Made by a program: the position numbers and the translations under genes | Assembly: GCA_036309765.1 (NCBI GenBank) | Contig: JAXJTE010000191.1 | Location: forward strand, 1 to 42,695 | Source of the DNA: Caryophanon sp036309765 | GTDB taxonomy: Bacteria > Bacillota > Bacilli > Bacillales_A > Planococcaceae | Reading direction: 5' to 3' | Length of the DNA stretch: 42,695 bases | Shown: piece after piece, positions 7,697 to 16,302 of the stretch | How the letters are laid out: each line of letters begins with the position of its first letter | Numbering within the stretch: the stretch's first letter is position 1 | The notes under the pieces: model-generated | The model's database searches: none | What the model saw: only the letters and a program-made list of their open reading frames with translations | Told to the model about the DNA's origin: nothing

Positions 7697-9457
7697 TTAT
7701 AGTACGCTTGCGTGTCCTTTGTAGATGACACCTGTTTCTGCGTCCACTGTAATTTCCTGACCTTGCTTAATTAACGTCGTCGCGTCTTTTACGCCAACGA
7801 TTACCGGAATGCCTAAGCTTAAGCCGACAACTGCTGCGTGTGACGTTAAGCCGCCTTCTTCTGTAATAATGCCTGCACAACGTTCGATTGCTGGCATCAT
7901 TTCACGATCTGTACCGATTGTTACTAATACGCAGTTTTCTAAATCGTACGTTAACGCTTCTTCCGCATTGCGTGCAACGACTGCTTTGCCGACAACTGTT
8001 AATTTGCCGATGCCTTGTCCACGCGCTAATAAGTCGCCGATTACGTGTACTTTCATTAAGTTCGTTGAGCCTGCTTCACCCACTGGCACGCCCGCTGTAA
8101 TAACTACAACGTCACCGTGGTTTACGTAGCCGTAACGTAAGCTCTCGTCTACTGCTAACTCTAAAATTTCATCCGTCGTTTCTACGCGGTGTGTTGCGAT
8201 TGGACGAACGCCCCAAACAAGCGTTAATGCACGCGCTGTTTGAACTGAACCTGTTACGGCGATAATGCTGCGACCAGGGCGATATTTCGAGATGATACGC
8301 GCTGTGTTGCCGCTTTCTGTCGGTGCTAAAATCGCTTTTGCATTTAGGTTAAGCGCTGTGTACGATACCGATTGTGAAATGGCATCCGTCATCGTCGTTT
8401 CTGTTTCTTTGCTGCGCGCTGAAACGATTGCATGGTAGTTCATTGATTGCTCTGCACGCTCTGCAATTTTATGCATCGTTTGCACTGACTCTACTGGGTA
8501 AAGCCCTGCTGCCGTTTCGCCTGAAAGCATGATTGCATCTGTGCCGTCAAAAATGGCATTTGCTACGTCTGATGCTTCAGCGCGTGTTGGGCGTGGGTTG
8601 CGCTGCATTGAGTCAAGCATTTGTGTCGCGGTAATAACTGGCTTGCCTGCGCGGTTACATTTTGCGATTAACGATTTTTGAACAAGCGGTACTTCCTCAG
8701 CTGGAATTTCTACCCCTAAGTCACCACGCGCAACCATTAAGCCATCTGATACTTCGATAATTGAATCGATGTTGTCCACGCCTTCTTGGTTTTCGATTTT
8801 TGGGATGATTTGAATGTGTGCGCCGCCGTTGTTTTCAAGTAGCTCACGAATTTCAAGCACGTCTGATGCACGACGCACGAACGATGCTGCAACGAAGTCA
8901 ACTTCTTGCTCGATGCCGAATAAAATGTCTTGTGCGTCTTTTTCTGTCATACCAGGTAGCTGTACAGAAACGTTTGGCACGTTTACACCTTTTTTATTTT
9001 TTAATACGCCCGCATTTTCAACGATCGTCGTAATTAAACCGTTTGATTCGTCTTTTGCTAATACGCGTAGCTCGATTAAACCGTCATCTAATAAAATGAT
9101 TGAGCCTTGGTCTACGTCTTCAATTAATTTTTCGTATGATACAGAAAACATTGCGTTCGTGCCAAGTACTTCTGTCATTGAAATGTCAACTACTTGACCT
9201 GTCGTAAAGTGCACTTCGCCATTTTCCATGTTGTGCGTGCGAATTTCAGGACCTTTCGTATCAAGTAAAATACCGACATGCTTGCCTAGCTTTTCTGCCA
9301 CTGTACGAATAGCTGCGATGCGCAGTGCATGTTCTTCATGTGTGCCGTGTGAAAAGTTTAAACGCGCAACGTTCATGCCCGCTTCGATTAATTTTTCTAA
9401 CGTTTCTGGTGTTTCACTTGCCGGCCCGATTGTACAAACGATTTTAGTTTTTCTCAT
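7697..9457 (-). CDS. pyk: Pyruvate kinase
   Basis: Last step of glycolysis: phosphoenolpyruvate and ADP to pyruvate and ATP. The 586 residues match the long Bacillus form. The barrel carries ARLNFSHG (about 31-38), DTKGPEIR, IPKIENQEG (catalytic Lys), VARGDLGVE and TATQMLDSM. The C-terminal extension beyond about residue 475 is a PEP-utiliser-like swivelling domain with GGLTSHAAVVGLSLGIPVIV, including the TSHAA histidine, as known in Bacillus and Geobacillus. It is 23 bases downstream of pfkA, so pfkA-pyk form an operon. The ribosome site is a GGAGTG ten bases before the ATG. Confidence 0.97.
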   Translation of the reverse strand: MRKTKIVCTIGPASETPETLEKLIEAGMNVARLNFSHGTHEEHALRIAAIRTVAEKLGKHVGILLDTKGPEIRTHNMENGEVHFTTGQVVDISMTEVLGTNAMFSVSYEKLIEDVDQGSIILLDDGLIELRVLAKDESNGLITTIVENAGVLKNKKGVNVPNVSVQLPGMTEKDAQDILFGIEQEVDFVAASFVRRASDVLEIRELLENNGGAHIQIIPKIENQEGVDNIDSIIEVSDGLMVARGDLGVEIPAEEVPLVQKSLIAKCNRAGKPVITATQMLDSMQRNPRPTRAEASDVANAIFDGTDAIMLSGETAAGLYPVESVQTMHKIAERAEQSMNYHAIVSARSKETETTMTDAISQSVSYTALNLNAKAILAPTESGNTARIISKYRPGRSIIAVTGSVQTARALTLVWGVRPIATHRVETTDEILELAVDESLRYGYVNHGDVVVITAGVPVGEAGSTNLMKVHVIGDLLARGQGIGKLTVVGKAVVARNAEEALTYDLENCVLVTIGTDREMMPAIERCAGIITEEGGLTSHAAVVGLSLGIPVIVGVKDATTLIKQGQEITVDAETGVIYKGHASVL

Positions 9458-9480
9458 AAAATTATGTCACTCCATTATAG

Positions 9481-10440
9481 TTAAATTGATAGTTGTTTAG
9501 TTAATGCATACAGTGAAATATCCGCTTCATGCTTACCTTCGTATGCTTCTGATAGCGGATAGTCCACAAGCAAATGATTGCGAATGCCGACTGCGACACC
9601 GCTTTTTCCTTCGATTAAAAGCTCGACTGCACGTGAGCCGAAACGACTTGCCAGTACACGGTCTCGCGCTGTTGGCGAACCACCGCGCTGCATATGACCA
9701 AGCACGGATACACGCGTTTCGATTTGCGCCTTTTCCTTTAGCTGCTTTGCTAGTTCGTGACCGGACATCACGCCCTCTGCGACAATCATAATGCTATGCT
9801 TTTTGCCGCGCATGGAGCTTTTCGTTAAGCGCTGGATTAAGCGGTCAATATTAAAGTCGACCTCTGGAATGACGACTGCCTCTGCCCCTGCTGCAACACC
9901 TGCCCATAGCGCCAAATCACCTGCATCACGCCCCATGACTTCGACGATAAACGAGTTTTCATGCGACGTTGCTGTATCACGAATACGGTCGATTGAATAC
10001 ATCACGGTATTAAGCGCTGTATCAAAGCCAATCGTGTATTCTGTGCCTGGAATATCATTGTCGATTGTTCCTGGTACACCGATGCACGGGAAGCCTTTTT
10101 CAGTTAGCGACATTGCACCACGGTACGAGCCGTCTCCACCAATAACAACGAGCCCATCAATGCCATGCTTTTTCAAGTTCACAATCGCCTGTTGCTGCAC
10201 ATCGTCTTCTTTAAACTGTGGGTAACGTGCGGAATAAAGCATCGTGCCACCGCGCTGAATAATGTCACCAACAGAGCCGAGCGTCATCGGTTGGAAGCGC
10301 TCCTCCAAAATTCCTTGGTAGCCATGTTCAACGCCGACAACTTCTAGCCCTTCATAAATCGCTTTACGCACAACGGCACGAATCGCTGCATTCATACCAG
10401 GCGCATCGCCACCACTAGTTAAAACTGCTATTTTTTTCAT
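9481..10440 (-). CDS. pfkA: ATP-dependent 6-phosphofructokinase
   Basis: Phosphorylates fructose 6-phosphate in the committed step of glycolysis. The 319 residues match the classical bacterial tetrameric enzyme. Visible: SGGDAPGMNAAIR (9-21), ATP motif GGDGSY (101-106) and GTIDNDIPGT with catalytic D127. The frame remains open 16 codons upstream, but the ATG at 10438-10440 follows GGGAGG with normal spacing and starts MKKIAVLTSGG as in homologues. First gene of pfkA-pyk; the promoter must lie in 10441-10552, but I see only weak candidates. Confidence 0.97.
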   Translation of the reverse strand: MKKIAVLTSGGDAPGMNAAIRAVVRKAIYEGLEVVGVEHGYQGILEERFQPMTLGSVGDIIQRGGTMLYSARYPQFKEDDVQQQAIVNLKKHGIDGLVVIGGDGSYRGAMSLTEKGFPCIGVPGTIDNDIPGTEYTIGFDTALNTVMYSIDRIRDTATSHENSFIVEVMGRDAGDLALWAGVAAGAEAVVIPEVDFNIDRLIQRLTKSSMRGKKHSIMIVAEGVMSGHELAKQLKEKAQIETRVSVLGHMQRGGSPTARDRVLASRFGSRAVELLIEGKSGVAVGIRNHLLVDYPLSEAYEGKHEADISLYALTKQLSI

Positions 10441-10552
10441 TTTAAAGCCTCCCAAACAACGAACTCTATACATATCTAATACCAACATTAACAGAAAAGT
10501 GCGGCATTTGTAAGTACCCGGCTAGTTGTTTTTACATAACTTAACCGAAAAT

Positions 10553-10624
10553 ATAAAAGACGTAAACGAATGATTTTTCGACGCGTAATTGTTCACACGA
10601 TAAAAAGCACCATTCGCTTACGTC
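10553..10624 (-). terminator. Large-loop terminator hairpin after accA
   Basis: Arms 10559-10572 and 10611-10624 pair over 14 bp with one G-U. The minus strand then has a T-rich run (10553-10558). The loop is unusually long (about 38 bases), with a further T5/A5 pairing inside, and the stem starts only three bases past the accA stop. A terminator is likely, but the size is atypical. Confidence 0.6.
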
Positions 10625-10627
10625 ATG

Positions 10628-11587
10628 TTATTCATTTTCTATAAAGTGACCAATTTTCTTAAATTTTTCATATCGTTGTTGCACGAGTGCTTCCGCCGTC
10701 AGTCCTTTGAATGTTACAAAAACTGAAGTGATGAAGCCCTTCATGATACGTGCTTGCTCGGTCGGATTTTTATGCGCCCCGCCTAACACTTCTGGCACGA
10801 TGTCATCAATGACGTTTTGTGCGAGTAAATGCGGTGCGGTAATTTGCATCGCCTCGGCTGCTTGCTGTGCGCGGCTTGCATCTTTCCATAAAATCGACGC
10901 CGCTCCTTCTGGTGAAATAACCGAGTACGTCGCATGCTCAAGCATATACACTTTGTTCGCAACGCCGAGTGCTAACGCGCCACCGCTTCCGCCCTCACCA
11001 ATCACAATGCTCACGACTGGCACCGTAAGCCCTGCCATCTCGACTAAGTTACGTGCAATCGCCTCGCTTTGCCCACGCTCCTCTGCTGCTTTCCCAGGGT
11101 ATGCGCCTTTCGTGTCGATGAAGCATAAAATCGGACGGTTGAACTTTTCAGCTTGCTTCATAAGGCGCAGCGCTTTTCGATAACCTTCTGGGTGTGGCAT
11201 GCCGAAGTTGCGCTTGACGTTTTCCTTCGTGTTGCGCCCGCGCTGATGCCCGATAATTGTATATGCTTGCCCATCAATCGTACCGATGCCGCCAACGATT
11301 GCCGCATCGTCTCCGTATAAACGATCGCCGTGCAGCTCGATAAACTGATCGCACATTTCTTCAATGTAAAATAACGTCGTCGGTCGCTCTGGGTGACGCG
11401 CAATTTGCACGCGATTCCATGCCGAAATGTTCGTATACACCGCGGTTTCGACTTCGTGTAGCTTCTCTTCTAAACGCTGCACTTCCGCTGACATGTCGAT
11501 GTCGGCATCTTCTGTCACACGTTTTAACTCTTCAATTTTGATGCGCAGCTGCTCGACTGGCTGCTCAAACGGTAATAATTTTGTCAT
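10628..11587 (-). CDS. accA: Acetyl-CoA carboxylase carboxyltransferase subunit alpha
   Basis: With AccD it moves the carboxyl group from biotin-BCCP to acetyl-CoA, making malonyl-CoA for fatty-acid synthesis. The 319 residues match the family length. Visible: helical N-terminus, ARHPERPTTLFYI, DRLYGDDAAIVGGIG, and the crotonase-like oxyanion segment EGGSGGALALGVANKVYMLEHATYS. Its ATG overlaps the accD stop by four bases (ATGA), giving a fixed 1:1 coupling of the two subunits. The ribosome site is the weak GGGGG within the end of accD. Confidence 0.96.
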   Translation of the reverse strand: MTKLLPFEQPVEQLRIKIEELKRVTEDADIDMSAEVQRLEEKLHEVETAVYTNISAWNRVQIARHPERPTTLFYIEEMCDQFIELHGDRLYGDDAAIVGGIGTIDGQAYTIIGHQRGRNTKENVKRNFGMPHPEGYRKALRLMKQAEKFNRPILCFIDTKGAYPGKAAEERGQSEAIARNLVEMAGLTVPVVSIVIGEGGSGGALALGVANKVYMLEHATYSVISPEGAASILWKDASRAQQAAEAMQITAPHLLAQNVIDDIVPEVLGGAHKNPTEQARIMKGFITSVFVTFKGLTAEALVQQRYEKFKKIGHFIENE

Positions 11588-12438
11588 TGTGTTTCGCCCC
11601 CTACATGCAGTTGAATAAGTAAGCTCAGCTGCTTACGTAAGTCGTGTCGATGAATGACCGCATCCAGCTGTCCGTGCTCGAGTAAAAACTCCGCTGTTTG
11701 AAAGTTCGCTGGCAGCTTTTCGCGCACCGTTTGCTCGATGACACGACGACCTGCAAATCCGATCAATGCTTTCGGTTCAGCGATGTTAATGTCGCCAACC
11801 GATGCAAAGCTTGCCGATACTCCACCAGTTGTCGGATGCGTTAACACCGAAATAAATAGCAGCTTTTGTGCGGCGTGCTGTGCAAGTGCCACGCTAACTT
11901 TCGCCATTTGCATAAGTGATAGTACGCCTTCTTGCATGCGTGCCCCGCCACTTGCTGTAAAAATAATGAACGGCACGCGCAGTTTCGTCGCATGCTCGAC
12001 CGCGCGTGTAATTTTTTCACCAACGACTGAACCCATTGATCCCATGCGGAAATGTGCGTCCATAACCGCGATAACAACTTGCTGACCATCAATCGTCGTC
12101 ACGCCTGTTTTAACGGCCTCGTTCATGCCCGTTTTTTCAACATCCACTTGCACTTTCTCGACGTAATGCGGGAAGTTAAGCGGATTTGTCGTTTGTAAAT
12201 GCGCATCTAACTCCTCAAATGCATCTTCATCAAATATGTACGCAATGCGCTCATCGGCTGTCATTTTTAAATGATGCCCACATTTGACGCACACTTTGCC
12301 ATTTTGCTGTAATTCTTTTGTATATTGAATGTGACGGCAATCCTCACATTTTGTCATCATGCCTTCTGGTACGATTAATTCCTCTGTACTGTCATGCTTA
12401 CGTTTTCGCTTTGCTAATAAATCACGAAAAATCGCCAT
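11584..12438 (-). CDS. accD: Acetyl-CoA carboxylase carboxyltransferase subunit beta
   Basis: Partner of AccA in the carboxyltransferase. The 284-residue protein has the N-terminal zinc ribbon with C31, C34, C50 and C53, and the crotonase-type core with FTASGGARMQEGVLSLMQMAK and THPTTGGVSASFASVGDI. AAGGGGGAA is the ribosome site. It lies 16 bases downstream of a FadR-type regulator gene and overlaps accA, so regulator-accD-accA form one transcription unit. B. subtilis has the malic-enzyme gene ytsJ between accD and dnaE; here the regulator gene occupies that place. Confidence 0.96.
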   Translation of the reverse strand: MAIFRDLLAKRKRKHDSTEELIVPEGMMTKCEDCRHIQYTKELQQNGKVCVKCGHHLKMTADERIAYIFDEDAFEELDAHLQTTNPLNFPHYVEKVQVDVEKTGMNEAVKTGVTTIDGQQVVIAVMDAHFRMGSMGSVVGEKITRAVEHATKLRVPFIIFTASGGARMQEGVLSLMQMAKVSVALAQHAAQKLLFISVLTHPTTGGVSASFASVGDINIAEPKALIGFAGRRVIEQTVREKLPANFQTAEFLLEHGQLDAVIHRHDLRKQLSLLIQLHVGGETQ

Positions 12439-12454
12439 ACGTTATTCCCCCTTG

Positions 12455-13087
12455 TTAATGAAAGCGAACGTCTCCCCATTCGTTATACGCGGCTGTTGCT
12501 TCAACTGTGTAGCCGAGCTGCATTGCCTTTAATAACATTTGAATCGGTCGCTTTTCGTCTGCGCTCGTTCGTGTATACTGCTCATTGCTATACGCTACGA
12601 GCTGTCGCCAAATTTTTAAGCTAAGTCGGTTGCCCGATGTGACGATGAGCTCTTGAATAAATTGCAAGCGCTCAATGCTGCCTTCTAGCTCTAGCTGCTG
12701 AAAGTAACTGTCCCACACTGGCAATGCACGCAGTTGTTTGGACGACGTAATGAGTAAAATTGCCTCACGCTCATGCATTTTTTTCGTCGCGAGTACATCT
12801 TCATGTTGCTGATTCGTCTGCAAAATGAACATCGATAGCACTTCGACTAGCTGGTGCTGCTGAAATGCCGCTAAAAACGTGCCACCCCCGTGACGTGTTT
12901 CGATTAAGCCGAGTAGCTCTAAGCTGCGCAGCGCCTCTCGCACCGCTGAACGCGATACGCTAAGTCGCTCCGCTAGCACGCGTTCAGATGGCAACTTATC
13001 GCCTGGCTGAATGCGATCTTCGTCGATTATGTGGCGTAGTTGTGTAACGAGCTCGACAAAGCGCTTCGGTTGTTGCTCTGTTGTCAT
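12455..13087 (-). CDS. FadR-subfamily GntR transcription regulator, probably controlling accDA
   Basis: A 210-residue GntR-family regulator. The winged helix (about 8-75) has QPGDKLPSERVLAERLSVSRSAVREALRSLELLGLIETRHGGGTF in outline. The C-terminal part (about 80-205) is helical and FCD-like, with VTSGNRL at the place of the family ASGN motif. The usual metal-binding DxxFH is replaced by LQFIQ, so metal binding is doubtful. The true start is the ATG at 13085-13087; the GTG nine bases earlier is part of the GAGGTGA ribosome site. Two TGGTNNNACCA operators lie between promoter and gene, arguing for autoregulation and, since it is cotranscribed, control of accD and accA. Ligand (acyl-CoA, malonyl-CoA or other) is unknown. 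Confidence 0.85.
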   Translation of the reverse strand: MTTEQQPKRFVELVTQLRHIIDEDRIQPGDKLPSERVLAERLSVSRSAVREALRSLELLGLIETRHGGGTFLAAFQQHQLVEVLSMFILQTNQQHEDVLATKKMHEREAILLITSSKQLRALPVWDSYFQQLELEGSIERLQFIQELIVTSGNRLSLKIWRQLVAYSNEQYTRTSADEKRPIQMLLKAMQLGYTVEATAAYNEWGDVRFH

Positions 13088-13102
13088 GACGATCACCTCA
13101 AT

Positions 13103-13147
13103 TGGTCATACCACTTTTTATTAAAAAAATAAAAAGTGGTATGACCA
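13103..13147. promoter_or_regulatory. Double TGGTNNNACCA operator in a perfect 20-bp inverted repeat
   Basis: TGGTCATACCA (13103-13113) and TGGTATGACCA (13137-13147) are each palindromic half-site pairs of the type bound by FadR/PdhR/LldR-family proteins. Together they form a perfect inverted repeat of 20 bp per arm (13103-13122 and 13128-13147) around five A. Centres are 34 bp apart, about three helical turns. The site lies between the predicted transcription start and the regulator ATG. Confidence 0.8.
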
Positions 13148-13160
13148 TTTTTCTTTTAGT

Positions 13161-13189
13161 AGTGTATCGAACTTTTTTTCCGTTGTAAA
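13161..13189 (-). promoter_or_regulatory. Sigma-A promoter of the regulator-accDA operon
   Basis: Minus-strand TTTACA (13184-13189) and TACACT (13161-13166) with a 17-bp spacer. Transcription would start near 13154, just upstream of the first operator. Confidence 0.6.
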
Positions 13190-13191
13190 GC

Positions 13192-13225
13192 AAAAAGGGC
13201 AACTTCACAAAATGCGAGGTCACCC
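13192..13225 (-). terminator. Terminator of dnaE
   Basis: Arms 13197-13203 and 13219-13225 pair through 7 bp with two G-U pairs, followed by five T on the minus strand. It is shortly after the dnaE stop and directly abuts the promoter of the next operon. Confidence 0.55.
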
Positions 13226-13234
13226 TGTTTCAAG

Positions 13235-16200
13235 TTATAGGTGATGCAATGCTTTCGTCTTTAGCTGACGCTTACCAAAACGCACTTCAATTTGCCCTTC
13301 TGCTACGACAAGTTGACCGCTCGTTAACATTTGACCGACGTGCGCAAATAGCTGCGGGAAAATGGTGCAACTAATCGTGCCTGCTTCGTCCTCAACCGTG
13401 ACGAATGCCATTTGCTCGCCTTTTTTCGTACGCAATAAGCGAACGTCTTCGATTGCACCGACAACTTTTACGAACGCGCCGTCTTCTATATTCATAAGCT
13501 GAAGCGTCGTCGTTCGTCCGTGTAAATGCTCCGGTGCAAGCTGCTCGACTGGGTGTGCCGACATGTAAAAGCCGAGCGCTTCCTTCTCGTATTGCAGCAC
13601 GTCCTTCATCGATAAAGGCGGTGCTTTCGTATATTTTAAGCGCATACTCGCAACGCTTTCATTCATCGGCGTCGCATCACTTGGTCGGTACAATGACGCA
13701 TGTTGCATCGCCCCACTCATTGTCGCAAGCAGCGTCGCACGGTCATGTCCGAACTCATCCAATGCCCCTGCTTTAATGAGCGGCTCAATATGCTTTTGTG
13801 TGAAATGCTTCGCCGATAAATAAATTGCCAGCTCGTACATGCTCGTAAACGGTGTGCCCTTTTGTTTACGCACCGTCATAAGCTGCGCTAAAAACGGCTG
13901 CGGCACGCCTCTAATGGCTGATAAACCGTAGCGAATTGCCCCGTTTTCGACCGTGAAAATGCGCTGACTTTTATGCAGTGACGGTGGTAACACGACGATG
14001 CCGCGCTCCTTCGCCTCTTGTATATATTGGTGCAAGCGCTCTTGATTGCCGATGCTGCTCGTGCAAAGCGCCGCATAAAAGTTTGCTGGGAAATTTGCCT
14101 TTAAATACGCTAAATAATATGAAATGTAGCTGTACGCAACGGCATGACTTTTCGGGAAGCCGTAATCTGCAAAGCGCTCGATTAACGCGTACACATCACG
14201 CGCTGTAGCCTCGTCAAATCCTTTGGCGATTGCCCCGCTCACGAATTTTCCGCGCTGCTCCTTTAATACCGTCTCGTTCTTTTTACTAATCGCACGGCGC
14301 AGTAAATCTGCCTCGCCGTACGTAAAGCCTGCCATCACCGCCGCAATTTTTAAAATTTGCTCTTGGTAAATGATGACGCCGTACGTTTCTTGTAAAATCG
14401 GACGCAGCGCCTCGTGTGGCATGACGACCGCTTCCTCACCGTGCTTTCGTCTTGCATAGCTCGGAATGAAATCCATCGGGCCGGGACGATACAGCGCGTT
14501 GACTGCCACGACGTCTAAAAAATACGTCGGGCAAATTTGACGAAGCGCCTCTTTCATCCCTGCTGATTCAAGCTGGAAAATACCGCTCGTGTCGCCGCGC
14601 TGTAATAGTGCAAACGTCGCCTCGTTATGAAGCGGAATCTTTTCGAAATCAAGCATGCGCCCATGTGAATAATAAATCGAGCGACGAATCGTTTCTAAAA
14701 TCGTTAAATTACGCAAGCCTAAAAAGTCCATCTTTAATAGTCCGACCGCTTCGACTTCCTGCATCGGCCATTGTGTTAAATAAACGCCGTCATGCCCTTG
14801 CTCCACTGGAATGACGTCAACAAGTGGCTTCGGGCTCAACACGACACCAGCTGCATGCGTCGACGCGTTACGCGGCAAACCTTCTAGCTCCTTTGCGACG
14901 GCGAACCATTGCTCATGGCGCGGGCTCATATGGACGAGCTGCTGCAACGCTAGTGACTGCGCATACGCCTCGTCTAACGTCACACCATTTTTATTCGGAA
15001 TCGCTTTTGAAATCGCATCGAGCATGTCTGGTGGGAAGTTAAACATGCGGGCGACGTCACGAGCGACGGCCTTTGCTGATAACGTACCGAACGTAATAAT
15101 TTGTGCAACGTGCTGCGCTCCGTATTTTTGTGCGACGTATTGAATGACGTCGTTACGCTTCGTATCGACGAAATCAATGTCAATGTCTGGCATCGTCACA
15201 CGCTCTGGATTTAAAAAGCGCTCAAACACCAAGCCGTATTGCAGCGGATCGACGTCGGTAATAAATGTCGTATACGCAACGAGCGAGCTTGCCGATGAAC
15301 CACGCCCAGGCCCTGTTAAAATGTTGTGCTCACGTGCATAGCGCATAAAGTCCGCCACAATTAAAAAGTAATCGCTATAGTTCATCTGCGCAATGACACC
15401 GAGTTCGTAATCAAGACGCTCCTTATACGAATCAGTCGCCTCCGGTAAACGCTTCGCTAATCCGTCATATGCAAGTTCGCGAAGTGCCGCATCTGCTGTC
15501 ACATCGTCTGCAAGCGGATATTGCGGTAGCATGAGCTGTTTGTCTGGCATTGTGACGCGGCAGCTTAGGAGCATCGCGCTCGCCGCTTCAAGCCAGTGCG
15601 GTACATCACTAAACGCTTCGTGCCATTGCTGTGCGGTCGGCATAAAGTGTTCCGGCTGTTCGTACATCTCCTCGTCAACAAGCTTAATGCCGGTTTGAAT
15701 CGCCTGCGCAACCGTGTACGCAAAAAACTGCTCTCGCTGCACGTAGCGGTTTTCCTGCGTCGCGATAACTGGAATGTTTAGCGCCTCTGCAAGTGCGACG
15801 GTACGCTCCTCAGTAATGTGACGCACGCCGTTTGGACGACTTATGCCGATATACACTGATTGCGTGTACGCCTGTTGAAACGCCTCGACCGTTTGCTGCT
15901 CAATAAAGCCTTCTGCATACGGAATCATCGCCATCGTGCCGTGCTGATACGCCTGTAGCCATTTAAGTGGCAGCACATGATCTGTCCGCGTAGAAATAGC
16001 GCTTGAAATTTTCACAATCGCTTGATAACCGTCATTCGTCTTCGCATATAGCACAAGCGGCATCACCGTATCATCTACTGCTACATCGACACGTAAGCCG
16101 ACGACCGCATGAATGCCTGCTTGCTCCATCGAACGCCAAAAAGGCATCAGCCCGTACAGCGTCGAATTGACGATTGCACAAGCTTCTGCCTTTTGCTGCT

Positions 16201-16282
16201 GTAAAAATGGTACACACTGTTCAAGGCGAATTGTGCTTTGTAGTAAATCCGCACTCGTTCTCAGTTGTGGGTATGCCACCAT
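13235..16282 (-). CDS. dnaE: DNA polymerase III subunit alpha, DnaE type
   Basis: Replicative C-family polymerase; in Bacillus, DnaE extends primers before PolC takes over. The 1015-residue protein has a PHP domain (about 1-200), palm with PGRGSS (325-330), catalytic MPDIDIDF (D366, D368) and third Asp D519 in LLKMDFLGLRN, fingers, a tandem HhH region and an OB fold at the C-terminus. It is about 100 residues shorter than B. subtilis DnaE (1115 as recalled), ending right after the OB fold. The PHP site is degenerate: the usual HxxxH is Y4...R8, and the T-D-D/H stretch is V38-N39-S40. The ATG has AGGAGG nine bases upstream. It follows nrnA by 20 bases; ytrH and ytrI, which lie between in B. 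subtilis, are absent. Confidence 0.95.
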   Translation of the reverse strand: MVAYPQLRTSADLLQSTIRLEQCVPFLQQQKAEACAIVNSTLYGLMPFWRSMEQAGIHAVVGLRVDVAVDDTVMPLVLYAKTNDGYQAIVKISSAISTRTDHVLPLKWLQAYQHGTMAMIPYAEGFIEQQTVEAFQQAYTQSVYIGISRPNGVRHITEERTVALAEALNIPVIATQENRYVQREQFFAYTVAQAIQTGIKLVDEEMYEQPEHFMPTAQQWHEAFSDVPHWLEAASAMLLSCRVTMPDKQLMLPQYPLADDVTADAALRELAYDGLAKRLPEATDSYKERLDYELGVIAQMNYSDYFLIVADFMRYAREHNILTGPGRGSSASSLVAYTTFITDVDPLQYGLVFERFLNPERVTMPDIDIDFVDTKRNDVIQYVAQKYGAQHVAQIITFGTLSAKAVARDVARMFNFPPDMLDAISKAIPNKNGVTLDEAYAQSLALQQLVHMSPRHEQWFAVAKELEGLPRNASTHAAGVVLSPKPLVDVIPVEQGHDGVYLTQWPMQEVEAVGLLKMDFLGLRNLTILETIRRSIYYSHGRMLDFEKIPLHNEATFALLQRGDTSGIFQLESAGMKEALRQICPTYFLDVVAVNALYRPGPMDFIPSYARRKHGEEAVVMPHEALRPILQETYGVIIYQEQILKIAAVMAGFTYGEADLLRRAISKKNETVLKEQRGKFVSGAIAKGFDEATARDVYALIERFADYGFPKSHAVAYSYISYYLAYLKANFPANFYAALCTSSIGNQERLHQYIQEAKERGIVVLPPSLHKSQRIFTVENGAIRYGLSAIRGVPQPFLAQLMTVRKQKGTPFTSMYELAIYLSAKHFTQKHIEPLIKAGALDEFGHDRATLLATMSGAMQHASLYRPSDATPMNESVASMRLKYTKAPPLSMKDVLQYEKEALGFYMSAHPVEQLAPEHLHGRTTTLQLMNIEDGAFVKVVGAIEDVRLLRTKKGEQMAFVTVEDEAGTISCTIFPQLFAHVGQMLTSGQLVVAEGQIEVRFGKRQLKTKALHHL

Positions 16283-16302
16283 ACAAAACGCCTCCTATTG
16301 TT

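Noticed and set aside
12455..16282. Horizontal transfer of the GC-richer accDA-dnaE segment
   Set aside because: Gene order and protein similarity are those of the core Bacillales block; the codon difference is explained by expression level.
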